64,000 nt of DNA, from assembly GCF_042852765.1 (NCBI RefSeq), contig NZ_AP031414.1, one strand, 5' to 3'. The translations under genes were made by a program, and so were the position numbers. Under the pieces are notes generated by a model that saw only the letters and a program-made list of their open reading frames with translations, ran no database searches and had not been told where the DNA came from. The DNA is from Schaedlerella glycyrrhizinilytica_A. Its GTDB lineage: Bacteria; Bacillota; Clostridia; Lachnospirales; Lachnospiraceae. Shown piece by piece: positions 52,442 through 61,847 of the stretch (within the stretch, counting starts at the first letter, position 1; every line of letters begins with the position of its first letter).

Positions 52442-53206
52442 ATGATGATAAAGATTTTGATGCACGGCTGTAACGGAAGAATGGGGCAGATGATTTCCGG
52501 TCTTGTACGGGATGAGGAAGAGATGATGATCGCGGCTGGAGTAGATACATATCAGGGTGTTTCCAATGAATATCCGGTATTTGGATCCATTGACGCATGC
52601 GATGACGATGTAGATGTGGTGATCGATTTTTCCAATGCCGCCGCGGCAGACGCAGTGATGGAGTATTGTGCGAAAAGACAGATCCCGCTGGTATTTTGTA
52701 CGACAGGATTGTCGGAAGAACAGCTTCAGAAATTAGAAGACACGGCAAAACAGACGGCGGTGCTGAAGTCGGCGAATATGTCGCTGGGGATCAATCTTCT
52801 GCTGAAGCTTCTGAAAGATGCGGCAAAGGTGCTCGCACCGGCAGGATATGATATTGAGATCGTAGAAAAACATCACAACCAGAAACTGGATGCGCCGAGC
52901 GGAACGGCGCTGGCGCTTGCAGATTCGATTAATGAAGCGATGGACGGAAGTTATGTGTATACTTATGACCGTTCTCAGGTACGCCGCAAGAGAGAGAAGA
53001 AAGAAATCGGTATCTCTGCAGTTCGCGGCGGTACGATCGTTGGCGAGCATGAAGTATTGTTTGCCGGGCTGGATGAGGTGATCGAACTGAAGCATACGGC
53101 ATATTCCCGCAGCGTATTCGGAAAAGGCGCTGTGGAAGCAGCCAGATTTCTGGCAGGAAAGCCGGCGGGGATGTATGATATGAGTGATGTGATCGGACTG
53201 GAATAG
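52442..53206 (+). CDS. dapB: 4-hydroxy-tetrahydrodipicolinate reductase
   Basis: A 254-residue NAD(P)H enzyme of lysine/diaminopimelate synthesis. The N-terminal nucleotide motif is HGCNGRMGQMI, the middle contains CTTGLSEEQLQKL, and the substrate motif is EKHHNQKLDAPSGTALAL. The length is normal. GGAGGAAC precedes the ATG. dapA is not adjacent. It precedes fbp by 34 bases. Confidence 0.96.
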   Translation: MMIKILMHGCNGRMGQMISGLVRDEEEMMIAAGVDTYQGVSNEYPVFGSIDACDDDVDVVIDFSNAAAADAVMEYCAKRQIPLVFCTTGLSEEQLQKLEDTAKQTAVLKSANMSLGINLLLKLLKDAAKVLAPAGYDIEIVEKHHNQKLDAPSGTALALADSINEAMDGSYVYTYDRSQVRRKREKKEIGISAVRGGTIVGEHEVLFAGLDEVIELKHTAYSRSVFGKGAVEAARFLAGKPAGMYDMSDVIGLE

Positions 53207-53240
53207 ACAGTCCGGGCAAAAAAGAGAGGAGAACCGGTTC

Positions 53241-55193
53241 ATGAAAGCACTTGAGACGAGGTATGTGGAACGGTTGGCAGATCTGTATCCGACGATCGCT
53301 GCGGCATCCACAGAGATCATCAATCTGCAGGCTATCTTAAATCTCCCAAAAGGGACGGAACATTTTATTACCGATGTACATGGAGAATATGAGGCGTTTG
53401 CCCATGTGTTAAAAAATGGTTCCGGTTCGGTGAGACGGAAGATCGACGAAGTGTTTGGAAATACACTGAGCCAGAGAGATAAGAAAGAACTGGCAACGTT
53501 GATCTATTATCCGAAAGAAAAGCTCGCGCAGGTAAAAGAGACGGAGACGAACATGGAGGACTGGTATATGATCCATTTGTACCGTCTGATCGAAGTGAGC
53601 AAACGTGCGGCGAGCAAGTATACCCGTTCCAAGGTGCGCAAGGCATTGCCGAAAGATTTCGCATATGTGATCGAAGAGCTGATCACGGAAAGGGCAGAGA
53701 TCAACGACAAAGAATCCTACTATAATGCGATCATCATGACCATGATCCGGATCAACCGCGCCGGGGAATTTATTGTGGCGATCTCCAATCTGATCCAGCG
53801 TCTTGTGGTAGATCATCTGCACATTGTCGGGGATATTTATGACCGGGGACCGGGTCCGCATCTGATCATGGACCGGCTGCTTAACTATCATTCGGTTGAT
53901 ATCCAGTGGGGAAACCATGATGTTCTCTGGATGGGAGCGGCAGCAGGGCAGCAAGCCTGTATTGCCAATGTGATCCGGATCTGTGCACGTTATGGGAATC
54001 TGGATATTCTGGAAGACGGGTATGGGATCAATCTTCTTCCGCTTGCGACATTTGCGCTTCGCATGTACAAAGACGATCCCTGCTCCTGTTTTTCGCTGAA
54101 AGGACCGCAGAGGTCGAATCAGGCGGAGATGGAGACGGATCTTCGGATGCACAAGGCGATTTCTGTGATCCAGTTTAAGATCGAAGGTCAGACGATCCGC
54201 AGACATCCGGAATTTGGAATGGAAGAACGCGCACTTCTGCATCGGATCGATCATGAAAAAGGGACGGTCACTCTGGACGGAAAAGAATATCCGATGCAGG
54301 ATATGAATTTCCCGACGATCGATCCGGACGACCCGTATCGACTTTCCGCAGAAGAGCAGGATATTATGGAACGGCTGGAGCAGGCGTTTCTCGGATGTGA
54401 GAAACTGCAGGAACATATGCGTTTTTTGCTGTCAAAAGGCGGTCTTTATAAAGTGCATAACGGAAATTTGTTATATCACGGCTGCGTGCCGCTTAACGCG
54501 GACGGTTCGTTTCGGAAAGTCCGGATTTTCGATCAGGTATTTCAAGGAAAATCACTCTACGATGCATTGGAACGTTATGTTCGGAAAGGATTTTTTGCGA
54601 TCGAGGAAGCGGAGCGGGAGAACGGAAAAGACATGATGTGGTATATTTGGCAGAGCCCCAATTCTCCGTTGTTCGGAAAAGATAAAATGGCGACATTCGA
54701 ACGGTATTTTCTGAAAGAAAAGGAGACGCATGTCGAAAAGAAAAATCCGTACTATTCATTTCTGGAGGATTCCGACGTGGTCGATCATATCATGCAGGAA
54801 TTCGGATTGTCCCTGAAAGACGCATATATCATCAACGGTCATGTTCCGGTCAAATGCAAGAACGGAGAGAGCCCGATCAAATGCAACGGGCGCGTGATGA
54901 TCATAGACGGCGGTTTTTCAAAGGCGTACCAGAAAGAAACCGGGATCGCAGGCTATACGCTCGTTTATAATTCTTACGGTCTGCTTCTTGTCGCGCATGA
55001 GCCATTTGAATCGGCGGAGGCGGCGATCGAAAAGGGCAGCGACATCCATTCGGAGAATATGGTCATCAAACGGGTGCTGAAACGCCGTCTGGTCGGCGAT
55101 ACGGACAACGGGAAAGAGATCCGGGAACAGATCCGGGATCTGGAAACGCTGCTGGCGGCGTATCGAAGCGGTGAGATCAAAGAAAAAATTTGA
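53241..55193 (+). CDS. fbp: Fructose-1,6-bisphosphatase class 3
   Basis: A 650-residue gluconeogenic phosphatase of the Firmicute type, built on a metallophosphoesterase fold. The metal motifs are DVHGEYEAF, GDIYDRGPGP, WGNHDVLWMG and INGHVPVK, with a downstream DGGFSKAYQ. The length matches the class. AGAGAGGAG lies upstream. Confidence 0.96.
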   Translation: MKALETRYVERLADLYPTIAAASTEIINLQAILNLPKGTEHFITDVHGEYEAFAHVLKNGSGSVRRKIDEVFGNTLSQRDKKELATLIYYPKEKLAQVKETETNMEDWYMIHLYRLIEVSKRAASKYTRSKVRKALPKDFAYVIEELITERAEINDKESYYNAIIMTMIRINRAGEFIVAISNLIQRLVVDHLHIVGDIYDRGPGPHLIMDRLLNYHSVDIQWGNHDVLWMGAAAGQQACIANVIRICARYGNLDILEDGYGINLLPLATFALRMYKDDPCSCFSLKGPQRSNQAEMETDLRMHKAISVIQFKIEGQTIRRHPEFGMEERALLHRIDHEKGTVTLDGKEYPMQDMNFPTIDPDDPYRLSAEEQDIMERLEQAFLGCEKLQEHMRFLLSKGGLYKVHNGNLLYHGCVPLNADGSFRKVRIFDQVFQGKSLYDALERYVRKGFFAIEEAERENGKDMMWYIWQSPNSPLFGKDKMATFERYFLKEKETHVEKKNPYYSFLEDSDVVDHIMQEFGLSLKDAYIINGHVPVKCKNGESPIKCNGRVMIIDGGFSKAYQKETGIAGYTLVYNSYGLLLVAHEPFESAEAAIEKGSDIHSENMVIKRVLKRRLVGDTDNGKEIREQIRDLETLLAAYRSGEIKEKI

Positions 55194-55283
55194 ATGCCAC
55201 ATTTTTCCTGTAAGTATTTTTCATAAAATCTCTGAAAATGCAGATATTACTTTTAGAAAGAGCATATGAAAGGGAGAAGAAAA

Positions 55284-55688
55284 ATGAAAAATATGAAAAA
55301 ATTTTTAGTACTGACAATGTGCATCGGCATGATCGGAAGCATGACTGCATGCGGTAATGATAACGGGACGACCGACGGTGCAGATCAGGACCGGACGACA
55401 CAGGAATCAGCTTCAGAAAAAGAAAAAGCCGCAGAGAAAGAAAAAGCTGCAGAGAAAGAAAAAGCAACGGAAAAAAACGGGACAGGAAATGATGCCGTTG
55501 ATGGAACAGACAGAAACGGAGACGGTGTGATCGACAACGCAGTCCGTGATGTGACAGATGGGATCGACGATGTAACGGATGATGTGACGGATGGGATCAA
55601 TGACGTGACCGATGATCTGACCGGAAACGGAGCAAAGACAGATCGCGACACGGATCCGGCACGTTCTGCAGAGCATGCAGAACGATAA
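55284..55688 (+). CDS. Repeat-rich lipoprotein of unknown function
   Basis: A 134-residue secreted lipoprotein. A signal peptide (MKNMKKFLVLTMCIGMIGSM) ends in the lipobox MTAC with Cys23 as the lipid anchor. The mature part is hydrophilic and repetitive: three KEKAAE-type units, then DDVTD/INDVTDDLTG units rich in Asp and Thr. It has no recognised catalytic domain and may be a spacer or wall-exposed protein. The ATG at 55284 follows AAAGGGAGAAG; the ATG at 55266 is less well placed. An intrinsic terminator follows. Confidence 0.8.
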   Translation: MKNMKKFLVLTMCIGMIGSMTACGNDNGTTDGADQDRTTQESASEKEKAAEKEKAAEKEKATEKNGTGNDAVDGTDRNGDGVIDNAVRDVTDGIDDVTDDVTDGINDVTDDLTGNGAKTDRDTDPARSAEHAER

Positions 55689-55742
55689 AAGGAGTATCCG
55701 GGTCACAAGTGACACAGAGACAAAAGAAAGTGTAAAAAGTCG

Positions 55743-55776
55743 GGGAAATAGAGCGGAAAATCTATTTCCCTTTTTT
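55743..55776 (+). terminator. Terminator after the lipoprotein gene
   Basis: GGGAAATAGA and TCTATTTCCC form a 10-bp perfect stem with an 8-base loop, followed by TTTTTT. This is a textbook intrinsic terminator. Confidence 0.93.
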
Positions 55777-55826
55777 ACTGTACTGTGATAAAATGTGAGA
55801 CGAAAATAAAAGCTGTGAGGTGGATG

Positions 55827-56609
55827 ATGAGATTCAGACCTTGTATCGATATACATAACGGAAAAGTGAAACAGATCGTGGGCGGAAGCCTGAGAGATGA
55901 GGGAGACCGGGCAAAAACGAACTTTACTGCCGTGCAGGATGCGGCATGGTTTGCCCGGAAATATCGGGGGGATCATCTGAAAGGCGGGCATATCATTTTG
56001 CTGAATCCGCCGGCTTCGCCTTATTATGAAGAGACGAGAAAACAGGCGCTTCTGGCGCTGAGGGCATTTCCGGGGGGAATGCAGATCGGAGGAGGTATTA
56101 CGGATCAGAATGCTTCCGGGTATCTGGAAGCAGGCGCAAGCCATGTGATCGTTACGTCCTTTGTGTTTCAGAATGGACGGCTGAACCGGGAAAATCTGAA
56201 AAAGCTTTGTGATGCGGTCGGAAAAGAGCGGATCGTTCTGGATTTAAGCTGCCGCAGAAGGGGCGGAGAATATTATATCGTGACCGACCGCTGGCAGACA
56301 TTTACCGAAGAGAGATTGAGTGAAACGCTGTTGGATGAACTTGCCGGACATTGCAGTGAGTTTCTCGTACATGGGGTGGATGTGGAGGGGAAAGCTTCCG
56401 GTGTGGAGGAAGAACTTGTGCGTCTGCTGGGCAGATGGGGAAAGATCCCGGTCACTTATGCGGGAGGGATCGGCACACTTGAGGAGCTGGAACATTTTCA
56501 AAATTTATGCAAAGGGCGGCTTGATTTTACGATCGGAAGCGCGCTGGATCTGTTTGGGGGAAATATCCCGTACGAGCGGGCAGCACAATTCCACGGAAAG
56601 GAACTGTGA
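55827..56609 (+). CDS. hisA: Eukaryotic-type HisA (ProFAR isomerase)
   Basis: A 260-residue TIM-barrel isomerase of histidine synthesis. The opening RFRPCIDIHNGKVKQIVGGS and the later GGHIILLNPP, MQIGGGI and YAGGIGTLEELEHF resemble the fungal/plant HIS6 branch more than the usual bacterial HisA. Catalytic Asp residues are in CIDIHNGK and in the second half. It is isolated from other his genes here. GTGAGG is 6 bases before ATG 55827, and the ATG at 55824 is too close. Moderate certainty for the branch, high for the fold. Confidence 0.83.
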   Translation: MRFRPCIDIHNGKVKQIVGGSLRDEGDRAKTNFTAVQDAAWFARKYRGDHLKGGHIILLNPPASPYYEETRKQALLALRAFPGGMQIGGGITDQNASGYLEAGASHVIVTSFVFQNGRLNRENLKKLCDAVGKERIVLDLSCRRRGGEYYIVTDRWQTFTEERLSETLLDELAGHCSEFLVHGVDVEGKASGVEEELVRLLGRWGKIPVTYAGGIGTLEELEHFQNLCKGRLDFTIGSALDLFGGNIPYERAAQFHGKEL

Positions 56610-56684
56610 ATCGTTTGTTGTGAATACTTACCGGGGAGAAAACGGGCGGAACGGAAAACTTCATGGCAACGGACTGCAAATTGG

Positions 56685-56713
56685 TTGAATTTGGAACGAG
56701 ATAGTGATAAAAT
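56685..56713 (+). promoter_or_regulatory. Promoter of secA
   Basis: TTGAAT (56685-56690), a 17-base spacer and TAAAAT (56708-56713) lie 75 bases upstream of the secA start. Confidence 0.6.
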
Positions 56714-56788
56714 GAAACGAAACGCTATTATGACATAGGAAGCAGGTCATTTCGTTAATAGTAAACAGACAAGGAGTTAATTCAGACT

Positions 56789-59365
56789 ATGGGGCTTATA
56801 GAGAAAATTTTCGGTACGCACAGTGAAAATGAACTGAAGCGTATCTACCCGATCGTAGACCGGATCGATGCACTGGAACCGGAGATACAGGTATTGTCCG
56901 ATCAGGAGTTGAAAGATAAGACAAGAGAGTTCAAACAACGTCTTTCGGACGGCGAGACGCTGGATGATATTCTGCCGGAGGCATATGCGGTTGTGCGGGA
57001 GGCGGCAAAACGAAGTCTTGGAATGCGGCATTACCGGGTACAGCTGATCGGAGGGATCATTCTCCATCAGGGACGTATCGCGGAGATGCGAACGGGAGAG
57101 GGAAAGACTTTAGTTTCCACGCTTCCGGCGTATTTGAATGCGCTTTCGGGAAAAGGCGTGCATATCGTCACAGTCAACGATTATCTGGCAAAGCGTGATG
57201 CGGAGTGGATGGGAAAGGTTCATGAATTCCTCGGACTGACCGTCGGGGTTGTGTTAAACGGCATGGAGAATGAGGAACGCCGCGCGGCATATAATTGTGA
57301 CATCACTTATGTGACGAACAATGAGCTTGGATTTGATTATCTGCGTGACAACATGGTGATCTACAAAGAACAGCTTGTACAGCGCGGGCTGAATTTTGCA
57401 ATCATCGACGAGGTCGACTCCGTCCTGATCGATGAGGCTAGAACACCGCTGATCATTTCCGGTCAGAGCGGAAAGTCAACAAAGCTCTACGAAGCCTGCG
57501 ACATTCTGGCGCGTCAGCTGGAGCGGGGCGAGGCGAGCGGAGAGTTTACGAAGATGAACGCCATTATGGGCGAGGATATCGAGGAGACGGGAGACTACAT
57601 TGTCAACGAGAAAGAAAAGAACGTCAATCTGACCGAAGACGGCGTCAAGAAAGTCGAGCAGTTCTTCCATATCGAGAACCTTGCGGATCCGGAAAATCTG
57701 GAGATCCAGCATAATATCATTCTGGCGCTCCGGGCCCACAATCTGATGTTCAAGGATCAGGATTATGTTGTGACGCCGGACGGCGAGGTAGTGATCGTCG
57801 ACGAATTTACCGGACGAATCATGCCGGGACGTCGTTATTCCGACGGTCTGCATCAGGCAATCGAGGCGAAAGAGCATGTACAGGTGCGCCGGGAGAGCAA
57901 GACGCTGGCGACGATCACATTCCAGAACCTGTTCAATAAGTTTGAGAAGAAGAGCGGTATGACAGGTACGGCTCTGACGGAAGAAAAAGAGTTCCGTGAT
58001 ATTTACGGAATGGACGTTGTGGAGATTCCGACGAACAAACCGGTACAGAGACAGGATCTTGACGATGCGGTCTACAAGACAAAAGCGGAGAAATATCGTG
58101 CGGTCGTGGACGAAGTGATCCGTGCACATGCGACCGGACAGCCGGTTCTGGTCGGTACGATCACGATCGAGGTATCGGAACTGCTCAGCAAGATGCTGAA
58201 AAAAGAGGGGATCAAGCACAATGTCCTGAATGCGAAATACCATGAGATGGAAGCAGAGATTGTGGCAGATGCCGGACTGCACGGCGCGGTGACGATCGCT
58301 ACCAATATGGCGGGACGTGGTACGGATATCAAGCTGGATGAGGAAGCGCGTGCAGCGGGCGGTCTGAAGATCATCGGCACAGAGCGGCATGAATCCAGAC
58401 GAATTGACAATCAGCTCCGTGGACGTTCCGGACGTCAGGGAGATCCGGGAGAATCCCGATTCTATATCTCCCTGGAAGACGATCTGATGCGTCTGTTTGG
58501 TTCCGAAAAGTTGATGAGCGTGTTCAATACACTCGGTGTGGAAGACGGCGAACAGATCGAACACAAGATGCTTTCCAGTGCGATCGAGAAAGCGCAGAAG
58601 AAGATCGAGAGCAACAACTTCGGCATCCGTAAGAACCTGTTAGAATATGATCAGGTCATGAACGAACAAAGAGAGATCATCTATGGCGAGCGCCGCCGGG
58701 TTCTGGACGGGGAGAGTATGCGCGATACGGTGTACAATATGATCACCGAGTTCGTGGAGAATACGACGGATCGCTTTGTATCTCCGGATGTGGATATGGA
58801 AGACGCCGATCTCGGCGGACTGGAACGGACGCTGCACGAGGTGATCCCGCAGCTCGGCTTCCCGAAAGCGGAAGAACTGAAGAAGACGTCCCAGAAAGAG
58901 CTGAAGCATCTTTTGAAAGAACATGCAGTGAAAGCATATGAGGCAAAGGAGGCTGAGTTCCCGGAGGCAGAACAGATCCGTGAGATGGAACGTGTGATCC
59001 TTTTAAAGGTGATCGATGCGAAATGGATGGATCATATCGATGATATGGACCAGCTTCGTCAGGGAATCGGACTGCAGGCGTACGGTCAGAGAAACCCGCT
59101 TGTCGAGTATAAGATGATGGGCTACGATATGTTCGGTGAGATGACCAATGCGATCGCAGAGATGACGATCCGCACGTTGTTCCACATTCGGGTAGAACAG
59201 AAAGTGGAACGTGAACAGGTCGCAAAAGTAACCGGAACGAATAAGGACGAAAGCGCAGTGCGCGCTCCGAAACGCCGTGAGGAAAAGAAAGTTTATCCAA
59301 ACGATCCGTGTCCGTGCGGAAGCGGAAAGAAGTATAAGCAGTGCTGCGGAAGAAAGATCAAATAA
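56789..59365 (+). CDS. secA: Preprotein translocase ATPase SecA
   Basis: An 858-residue motor that pushes secretory proteins through SecYEG. Nucleotide-binding fold 1 has MRTGEGKTLVSTLPAYL and DEVDSVLIDEARTPLIISG. Fold 2 has TNMAGRGTDIKL and QLRGRSGRQGDPG. A helical scaffold follows. The C-terminal zinc motif CPCGSGKKYKQCCG binds SecB or lipid. The length is normal for Firmicutes. The next gene, prfB, follows after 68 bases, the usual secA-prfB order. Confidence 0.97.
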   Translation: MGLIEKIFGTHSENELKRIYPIVDRIDALEPEIQVLSDQELKDKTREFKQRLSDGETLDDILPEAYAVVREAAKRSLGMRHYRVQLIGGIILHQGRIAEMRTGEGKTLVSTLPAYLNALSGKGVHIVTVNDYLAKRDAEWMGKVHEFLGLTVGVVLNGMENEERRAAYNCDITYVTNNELGFDYLRDNMVIYKEQLVQRGLNFAIIDEVDSVLIDEARTPLIISGQSGKSTKLYEACDILARQLERGEASGEFTKMNAIMGEDIEETGDYIVNEKEKNVNLTEDGVKKVEQFFHIENLADPENLEIQHNIILALRAHNLMFKDQDYVVTPDGEVVIVDEFTGRIMPGRRYSDGLHQAIEAKEHVQVRRESKTLATITFQNLFNKFEKKSGMTGTALTEEKEFRDIYGMDVVEIPTNKPVQRQDLDDAVYKTKAEKYRAVVDEVIRAHATGQPVLVGTITIEVSELLSKMLKKEGIKHNVLNAKYHEMEAEIVADAGLHGAVTIATNMAGRGTDIKLDEEARAAGGLKIIGTERHESRRIDNQLRGRSGRQGDPGESRFYISLEDDLMRLFGSEKLMSVFNTLGVEDGEQIEHKMLSSAIEKAQKKIESNNFGIRKNLLEYDQVMNEQREIIYGERRRVLDGESMRDTVYNMITEFVENTTDRFVSPDVDMEDADLGGLERTLHEVIPQLGFPKAEELKKTSQKELKHLLKEHAVKAYEAKEAEFPEAEQIREMERVILLKVIDAKWMDHIDDMDQLRQGIGLQAYGQRNPLVEYKMMGYDMFGEMTNAIAEMTIRTLFHIRVEQKVEREQVAKVTGTNKDESAVRAPKRREEKKVYPNDPCPCGSGKKYKQCCGRKIK

Positions 59366-59433
59366 CAGCAAATAAGATCAAATAACAGAAGATACAGACC
59401 AATGAATGTAAGAAAAAGAAAGAGGTGATCAAG

Positions 59434-60538
59434 GTGGTTTTACTGGATGAATTAAAGCAGAATCTGACTGCATATGAAGAACCGCTGAAAGATTTGAGGG
59501 ATTCACTTTGACTTAGCGTCAAAGAAAGAACGGATTGAGGAACTGGAACGGAAGATCGAGGAACCGAACTTCTGGGATAACCCGGAAGAATCGCAGCATA
59601 CAATGAAGCTGCTCCGAAGTATTCAGGATTCCGTGAAAAAAATTGAAAAAATGTATGCAGATTACGAGGATATCGGGCTTCTGATCGAGATGAGCGAGGA
59701 AGAACCGGATGACGAGACGATCGAAGAGATCCGGGAAGATCTGGAGAGGTTTCAGGAAGAGTTTGAAGAACTGCGGATCGGAACGCTTTTGACCGGAGAG
59801 TATGACCGGAATGATGCGATCATGAGCATTCATGCGGGAGCCGGCGGAACCGAGTCCTGTGACTGGGCAAGTATGTTGTACCGGATGTATACCCGTTGGG
59901 CAGAGAAGAAAGGATTTACTGTGGAAGTGTTGGATTATCTGGAGGGTGATGTGGCAGGGATCAAAGGTGTGACGTTTGAGGTGCGCGGTGAAAATGCCTA
60001 CGGGTATCTGCGCTCCGAAAAAGGCGTTCACCGTCTTGTGCGGATCTCCCCGTTCAATGCGGCGGGAAAACGTCAGACTTCCTTTGTGTCCTGCGATGTG
60101 ATCCCGGATATCGAGGATGAGATCGAGATCGAGATCAACGAAGACGATCTGCGGATCGATACGTACCGATCCAGCGGAGCCGGCGGACAGCATATCAACA
60201 AGACGTCTTCGGCAGTGCGTATTACGCATCTTCCGACCGGAATCGTTGTACAGTGTCAGAATGAACGTTCCCAGCATATGAATAAGGACAAGGCGATGCA
60301 GATGCTCAAAGCAAAACTTTATCTGATCAAACAGCAGGAACAGGCAGACAAAGTATCGGACATCCGCGGAGAGATCAAAGAGATCGGATTTGGAAGCCAG
60401 ATCCGTTCCTATGTCATGCAGCCGTATACGCTCGTGAAAGATCACCGGACGAATGCGGAGATCAGCAATATAGGCGCGGTCATGGATGGAAATATCGATC
60501 CGTTTATCAATGCATACTTAAGTGCAAAAAAAGCGTGA
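59434..60538 (+). CDS. prfB: Peptide chain release factor 2 with programmed +1 frameshift
   Basis: RF2 releases peptides at UGA and UAA. The first 25 codons (from GTG 59434, AGAGGTGA 5 bases upstream; MVLLDELKQ...) end at a TGA at 59509-59511. Reading resumes one base later at 59510 (DLASKKERIEELERKIEEPN) and runs to 60538, giving 367 residues. The RF2 anticodon-like tripeptide SPF and the catalytic GGQ (SGAGGQHINKTSS) are present. An in-frame GTG at 59425 overlaps the binding site. The shift autoregulates RF2 level and should not be called a pseudogene. Confidence 0.96.
59497..59512 (+). promoter_or_regulatory. prfB programmed frameshift site
   Basis: AGGG (59497-59500), then CTT TGA C at 59506-59512: a slippery Leu codon, the UGA that RF2 itself reads, and a following C. 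The Shine-Dalgarno-like AGGG sits 5 bases before the CTT. Confidence 0.93.
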
Positions 60539-60540
60539 TT

Positions 60541-60577
60541 GTCTGTCGGCGGGGATTTTTTGATCCCTCCGGCAGAC
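60541..60577 (+). terminator. Hairpin between prfB and hom
   Basis: GTCTGTCGGCGGGGAT and GATCCCTCCGGCAGAC pair with one wobble and one mismatch, and the T-run is in the loop. It lies 2 bases after the prfB stop codon and probably terminates prfB. Confidence 0.6.
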
Positions 60578-60615
60578 ATTGCCGTTTACACGAAAAAGGA
60601 AAGGAATGAAAGAAG

Positions 60616-61833
60616 ATGGTAAATATAGCTGTGATGGGCTACGGCACGGTAGGATCTGGGGTCGTGGAAGTGATCAATACAAACGGCGCAACGATCAACC
60701 AGAGAGTCGGCGATGAGATACATATCAAATATGTGCTGGATCTGCGGGATTTTCCGGGGGATCCGATCCAGGAGAAGATCATTCATGATTTTGATACGAT
60801 CGTAAATGATCCGGAGATCCAGATCGTCGTGGAAGTAATGGGAGGAATCGAGCCGGCATATACATTTGTGAAAAAATGTCTTCTTGCAGGGAAGAGTGTG
60901 GCGACCTCGAACAAGGCGCTTGTGGCAAAACACGGGGCGGAGCTTCTTTCCATCGCGCGGGAGCGGGAGATCAACTTTTTGTTTGAAGCAAGCGTAGGCG
61001 GCGGCATCCCGATCATCCGTCCGCTGAATTCTTCGATGACGGCGGATGAGATCGAGGAGATCACCGGAATCCTGAACGGAACGACCAACTATATGTTGAC
61101 AAAGATGTTCTATGAGGGTGCGGATTATGATGAGGTGCTGAAAGAAGCACAGGCAAAAGGATATGCGGAGCGCAATCCGGAAGCGGATGTGGAGGGGCAC
61201 GATGCCTGCCGGAAGATTGCGATCTTATCCTCATTGATCTCCGGTCGTCAGGTGGATTTTGAGGACATTTATACCGAGGGGATCACAGAGATCACAAAAG
61301 AGGATATGCTGTACGCAAAGGCAATGGGCATGACGATCAAACTGCTTGCGTCGAGCAGAAGAGACGGCGATCATCTGCATGCGATCGTAGCACCGCATCT
61401 TCTTCGCAGTGATCATCCTCTGTACAGCGTCAACGATGTGTTCAATGCGATTTTTGTGCACGGAAATGTGCTCGGGGACGCGATGTTCTATGGAAGCGGC
61501 GCCGGAAAACTTCCGACAGCAAGCGCTGTCGTATCCGACGTGGTGGATGAGGCGAAGCACCTGCACCGGAATATTATGACGATGTGGAAGAGTGAAAAGC
61601 TGACTTTGCAGCCGATCGCAGATACGAGCAAACAGTTTTTTGTCCGGATCAAAGGGGAAGCAGAAGCGTTGAGAGCACATCTGGAAAGCAAATTCGGTCC
61701 GATCCGGATCGTGCAGGCGGAAAGTCTGGACGGAGAGTTTGGATTTTTGACGGAAGTGATGACGGAGGGCGAGTATGCGAAGTGTGCGGAAGAATTTCCG
61801 GGGATCCTGCATATGATCCGTGTACAAGAGTAA
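60616..61833 (+). CDS. hom: Homoserine dehydrogenase
   Basis: A 405-residue NAD(P)H enzyme that reduces aspartate semialdehyde to homoserine for threonine and methionine. The N-terminal motif is MGYGTVGSGVVEVI, followed by SNKALVAKHG, the catalytic region EASVGGGIPIIRPLN, and a C-terminal ACT domain (FFVRIKGEAEALRAHLESKF) for feedback control. AAAGGAAAGG lies upstream. It begins a hom - ApgM-like - lysC operon. Confidence 0.96.
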   Translation: MVNIAVMGYGTVGSGVVEVINTNGATINQRVGDEIHIKYVLDLRDFPGDPIQEKIIHDFDTIVNDPEIQIVVEVMGGIEPAYTFVKKCLLAGKSVATSNKALVAKHGAELLSIAREREINFLFEASVGGGIPIIRPLNSSMTADEIEEITGILNGTTNYMLTKMFYEGADYDEVLKEAQAKGYAERNPEADVEGHDACRKIAILSSLISGRQVDFEDIYTEGITEITKEDMLYAKAMGMTIKLLASSRRDGDHLHAIVAPHLLRSDHPLYSVNDVFNAIFVHGNVLGDAMFYGSGAGKLPTASAVVSDVVDEAKHLHRNIMTMWKSEKLTLQPIADTSKQFFVRIKGEAEALRAHLESKFGPIRIVQAESLDGEFGFLTEVMTEGEYAKCAEEFPGILHMIRVQE

Positions 61834-61847
61834 AGGGGGAAAAGAGA

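Noticed and set aside
55413..56144. A 243-residue minus-strand ORF opposite the lipoprotein and hisA genes
   Set aside because: It covers two plus-strand genes and a strong terminator, with Phe/Cys-rich composition typical of an antisense shadow.
59434..59511. prfB as a frameshifted pseudogene
   Set aside because: The CTT TGA C site with an upstream AGGG is the conserved programmed frameshift of RF2 genes.
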